Assembly (NCBI GenBank): GCA_902462295.1
Contig: CABQAZ010000001.1
Location: forward strand, 160,073-224,072
DNA length: 64,000 bases
Direction: 5' to 3'
Source of the DNA: an uncultured Clostridium sp.
GTDB taxonomy: Bacteria; Bacillota; Clostridia; TANB77; CAG-508
Below are positions 63,327 to 64,000 of the stretch, in pieces. The translations under genes and the position numbers were made by a program. The notes beneath the pieces were generated by a model that was given only the letters and a program-made list of their open reading frames with translations, had not been told where the DNA came from and made no database searches. Every line of letters starts with the position of its first letter. Position 1 is the stretch's first letter.

Positions 63327-63452
63327 TAAATTTGTAGGTAAAATGACAGTTATTCAACCTTTAGTTGATATAGAAAACACCTATTCAACCAATAGTTTGT
63401 GTATTTTATTAACAAAATATTTTATACTTAAATTGAAATGGGGGAAGTAGAT

Positions 63453-63875
63453 ATGGATAATATTAAAACTGGAAAATTTATAGCGGAATGTAGAAAAAAG
63501 ATTAATTTAACTCAAATGCAACTTGCTGAAAAATTGAATATAACAGATAGAGCTATATCAAAATGGGAAACTGGAAAATGTTTGCCAGATGTTTCAATTA
63601 TGCCAGAATTATGTAAGGAATTAAATATAACATTAAATGAATTATTATCTGGAGAAAGGGAAAATAATAATAGTGAACAACTTCTATTACAAGAACTAAA
63701 TGATAATATAAAGAAGCAGAAGAAAATAGGGCAAGGAATATCTCTATTGGGTGCATCAATGGCTTTTAATATTACAACTTCAATTTTTGGAGCAGATAAT
63801 CAAATGGTTATTGTATTTAGTGGTATTACATTGGCTTTTACAATTGCAGGAATGATAACATTGTTAAGAAAATAA
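63453..63875 (+). CDS. XRE-family HTH regulator with membrane tail
   Basis: The 140-residue protein has an N-terminal HTH of the XRE/Cro type (about 6-65: KFIAECRKKINLTQMQLAEKLNITDRAISKWETGKCLPDV...LNELL), a short linker and one or two hydrophobic segments (about 92-135), so it may be membrane-tethered. The ATG at 63453 has GGGGGAAG 7 bases upstream; an earlier in-frame ATG at 63438 overlaps that site. It may regulate itself or the adjacent nuclease gene. Confidence 0.85.
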   Translation: MDNIKTGKFIAECRKKINLTQMQLAEKLNITDRAISKWETGKCLPDVSIMPELCKELNITLNELLSGERENNNSEQLLLQELNDNIKKQKKIGQGISLLGASMAFNITTSIFGADNQMVIVFSGITLAFTIAGMITLLRK

Positions 63876-63948
63876 ATAACAATGTTATTTTCATTAAAGG
63901 GTGTAGAGATTTCCCATATAAGAATTAAGTCCGTAAGTTGATTTTAAA

Positions 63949-64000
63949 TGGAGCCACTAAGCAGAATCGAACTGCTGGCCTACGGGTTACGAATCCGTCG
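63949..64000 (-). tRNA. tRNA-Thr (anticodon CGU), 5' part beyond the window
   Basis: Reading the minus strand, the 3' end carries CCA (63951-63949) and the acceptor half TAGTGGC. The T arm is AGCAG/CTGCT with loop TTCGATT, the variable loop AGGCC. The anticodon loop TTCGTAA gives CGU. The anticodon stem ACGGA/CCCGT has an A-C mismatch at the loop-closing pair. The D arm and 5' end lie outside the window. Confidence 0.8.

Noticed and set aside
1..64000. Alternative genetic code (TGA as Trp), considered because of the low GC
   Set aside because: TGA ends genes such as those stopping at 34917 and 37750, and Trp is encoded by TGG throughout.

Overview
The window is a low-GC, gene-dense chromosomal segment of a Gram-positive bacterium of the phylum Bacillota, most likely an uncultured, gut-type member of the Clostridia. 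The evidence is heavy AGA arginine codon use, strong AGGAGG-type ribosome binding sites, TTGACA/TATAAT promoters, sepF and divIVA in tandem, mreB, an FtsK/SpoIIIE translocase, AdhE fermentation, a Gram-positive LTA-synthase-like enzyme, and C-terminal wall-anchor-like signals. TGA is used as a stop and TGG encodes Trp, so the standard bacterial code applies. Species assignment is inference. Almost every gene from 1 to 61,500 lies on the + strand.

Layout. (1) 55-7,452: a surface operon with a GT-C membrane glycosyltransferase, a GH25 muramidase and an M14 carboxypeptidase. Both hydrolases carry the same ~115-residue repeat domain. A small anchored protein follows. (2) 7,497-13,825: galE, an LTA-synthase/MdoB-like transferase, a GT2 glycosyltransferase, mreB/mbl, a surface VWA protein and an overlooked 37-residue Cys-rich microprotein. 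(3) 13,977-28,884: repeat element copy A, then mutL, miaA, a HlyD-like protein, sepF-divIVA, rsmD, a coiled-coil protein, ftsK, an unknown 509-aa protein, a beta-CASP metallohydrolase and a GH15 enzyme. (4) 28,919-37,216: a surface C1 (papain-like) peptidase with Ig-like repeats, repeat element copy B, and a four-gene operon (solute-binding+VWA fusion, XpaC, solute-binding protein, TelA). (5) 37,237-44,588: small unknown proteins, trmL, a large helical-repeat protein, recD2 and a minus-strand membrane protein. (6) 44,742-57,567: a 2,686-aa cyclic beta-glucan-synthase-like enzyme, an unknown protein, adhE and an APH-like kinase. (7) 57,640-64,000: an accessory tail with GNAT and maltose-acetyltransferase genes, repeat element copy C, a DUF975-CmpB membrane protein, a frameshifted radical SAM gene, an internally deleted DUF1016/PDDEXK nuclease, an XRE regulator and a truncated tRNA-Thr.

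The common theme is building and remodelling the cell envelope (wall hydrolases, polymer synthesis, shape and division), mixed with housekeeping genes. The observations most worth following are: a ~240-bp inverted-repeat element with a near-invariant structured core and arms that change in compensating pairs; exactly 11-bp-phased TRTTAC hexamers at three promoters; the SBP-VWA/XpaC/SBP/TelA operon; a shared IAPxxxPKAG surface-sorting-like tail; and the muramidase/carboxypeptidase pair with a freshly homogenised repeat array.
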